Positions 62,974 to 64,000 of a stretch of 64,000 nt of DNA are shown here, piece after piece. The notes beneath the pieces are model-generated. The model did no database searches. It saw only the letters and a list, made by a program, of their open reading frames with translations, and was not told the origin of the DNA. Position 1 is the first letter of the stretch. Every line of letters starts with the position of its first letter. Both the position numbers and the translations under genes were made by a program. The stretch is from Candidatus Dechloromonas phosphorivorans (GTDB taxonomy: Bacteria; Pseudomonadota; Gammaproteobacteria; Burkholderiales; Rhodocyclaceae): contig JADKIP010000012.1 of the NCBI GenBank assembly GCA_016721185.1, positions 620,001 to 684,000 of the forward strand, given 5' to 3'.

Positions 62974-62988
62974 TTAGGAGCGCGAACA

Positions 62989-63041
62989 ATCGGGGGCGGG
63001 CTCGACGTAAACGGTTTTAATCGAGTCTGCCCCCGATTTTT
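62989..63041 (+). terminator. Rho-independent terminator after the EthD gene
   Basis: 17-bp stem (62989-63005 with 63021-63037, two G-T pairs) around a 15-base loop, followed by T-rich DNA (TTTTTT). Stem core is CGGGGGC/GCCCCCG. Confidence 0.85.
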
Positions 63042-63103
63042 TAGACTGAAATTGTTGCCGTACGGGACCGATCACCTAGGCGGCTACTGAAGGAATCTCT
63101 GAA

Positions 63104-64000
63104 ATGTCCTCTCTCGTTGCCTTTTGGAATCTCGAAAACCTCTTTGCCCCGGAAGGCTATCCCACCCGCGAGCCGTGGATCGCCAAGGCCATGCAGAAGG
63201 ATCTCAAGGGTTGGTCGGAGACGCTGTTCAGACGAAAAATTACCCAGCTGGCTTCAATCATTGCCCGGATGAAGGATGGCGCCGGCCCCGATATCCTGGG
63301 GGTGTGCGAGGTAGAAAACCGCTTTGCCCTGCAGGCGCTGGCCGATCTGCTCAACCAGACACTTCCGGCGCGCAACTATCAGCTCGTTCATGTCGATTCC
63401 GGGCGCGATCAGCGCGGGATCGATACCGCCTTCCTGTTCGATGCAAAGCAGTTCACCGCCAAGATGGACGAGCTGTTTTCGCACTGGGTGATGCGCCAGA
63501 CTGGAACGCGCGACATCACGCAGATCACCTTCGTTGCGCTGTCGGGCAAGGAGTTGGTGATGCTGGCCAATCACTGGCCGTCACGTTCTTCCGCGACCGG
63601 CAACGGCCCGGAATATTCGGCTGGTTTCCGGGCGACGGCGGGTGAGACGCTGGGTTATTGGCATGACCGGATCCGCGAAGTGAAGGGCGACAGTGCCGCG
63701 GTCATCGCGCTCGGGGATTTCAACGACGAACCATTCGACCCGTCGATCACCATCCACGCCCAAGGCCTCCGGGACAAGGGTGATGTGACGCGGACGAAGA
63801 GCGCCAAGTTCTACAACCTGACCTGGGAATATCTGACGGTGATGACACAGGACCGCAAGGGCAACCAGCGCTTGCTCAACGGCACGCTCTATTTCGGCAG
63901 CGACGCCAGCCTGTTCGACCAGATCCTGATTTCAAGCGGCTTGCTGACCGGCAAGAGCGGTTGGCGCGCGGTCGACGGCAGCGCGCGCATTGAGGCCTAT
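63104..64000 (+). CDS. Endonuclease/exonuclease/phosphatase-family protein (truncated by window end)
   Basis: 299 codons are visible from ATG 63104 (AAGGA upstream) and the frame is open at the window edge. AFWNLENLFAPEG at the N-terminus, ILGVCEVENRFAL near 64 with the metal-binding Glu, ANHWPSRSSA near 154 with histidine, and ALGDFNDEPFDPS near 203 are the DNase I-like active-site motifs. Substrate could be DNA, phospholipid or inositol phosphate; not determinable. Confidence 0.88.
   Translation, partial: MSSLVAFWNLENLFAPEGYPTREPWIAKAMQKDLKGWSETLFRRKITQLASIIARMKDGAGPDILGVCEVENRFALQALADLLNQTLPARNYQLVHVDSGRDQRGIDTAFLFDAKQFTAKMDELFSHWVMRQTGTRDITQITFVALSGKELVMLANHWPSRSSATGNGPEYSAGFRATAGETLGYWHDRIREVKGDSAAVIALGDFNDEPFDPSITIHAQGLRDKGDVTRTKSAKFYNLTWEYLTVMTQDRKGNQRLLNGTLYFGSDASLFDQILISSGLLTGKSGWRAVDGSARIEAY

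Overview
The window is a gene-dense, roughly 58% GC bacterial chromosome segment with no gene-free stretch above about 300 bases. Gene order and protein types point to a betaproteobacterium, most likely of the Rhodocyclales (Dechloromonas/Azonexus-like). This is inferred from the mnmG-rsmG-parA-parB-atp order typical of the origin-proximal region, the ptsN-hprK and rpoN-hpf arrangement, and several families common in that group. The species call is my recollection, not a database result. I see no rRNA, tRNA, CRISPR, insertion sequence or prophage.

Layout. 0.3-4.4 kb: mnmG, rsmG, parA, parB, joined by 4-base overlaps. 4.4-11.4 kb: promoter plus the complete F1Fo ATP synthase operon atpIBEFHAGDC, closed by a bidirectional terminator. 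11.4-19.3 kb (minus): ubiJ, ubiE, a DUF971 gene, an unknown 530-residue protein, a HIT protein and a giant fused FAD/Fe-S oxidoreductase. 19.4-27.5 kb: a YqaA-like protein, ilvA, a quinone-oxidoreductase-like gene, and a coupled sulfur cluster (sbp, degenerate EAL protein, cysK, C-S lyase, small membrane protein), then 5-formyl-THF cyclo-ligase. 27.5-43.7 kb: slt, DUF1631, an NDUFA9-like reductase, cca, small genes, a gene broken by a 62-base G run, a MidA-like methyltransferase, a FIST sensor with a BarA-type hybrid kinase, ttcA, and a cyclase-FHA protein. 43.8-49.6 kb (minus): psiF-like, hprK, ptsN, hpf, rpoN, lptB, recX, recA. 49.8-64 kb: rluA, a solute:sodium symporter, VanZ-like, ferredoxin, hydrolase, NodI-like ATPase, a pseudo-receiver, a radical SAM protein, an iron alcohol dehydrogenase, a DUF2442/DUF4160 pair, GST, PNPOx-like, LysR, EthD, and the start of an endonuclease/exonuclease/phosphatase protein cut by the window end.

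The most striking signal is not a gene. The 11-mer GTTGACCGCAG (complement CTGCGGTCAAC) occurs 13 times exactly, on both strands, inside and between genes, where about 0.03 copies are expected by chance. Read as CTGCGGTCAAC, most copies are followed by two short A/T tracts about 4-9 and 14-20 bases downstream. That is the architecture of the Pasteurellaceae DNA uptake signal sequence, whose core AAGTGCGGT shares TGCGGT. I infer an uptake-signal-like (or other genome-wide) repeat that I do not know to be described in this group. Two terminator-containing repeats at 58.9 and 61.9 kb carry degenerate copies with the same A/T phasing.

Other notable signals are a good parS site at 53.1 kb and a weaker one at 36.8 kb (matching the parAB genes), a LexA-type SOS box in the recA/rluA divergent region, the poly-G tract at 35.3 kb with a reading-frame change across it, and two apparently inactive signalling domains (an EAL without EAL, and a receiver without its aspartate).
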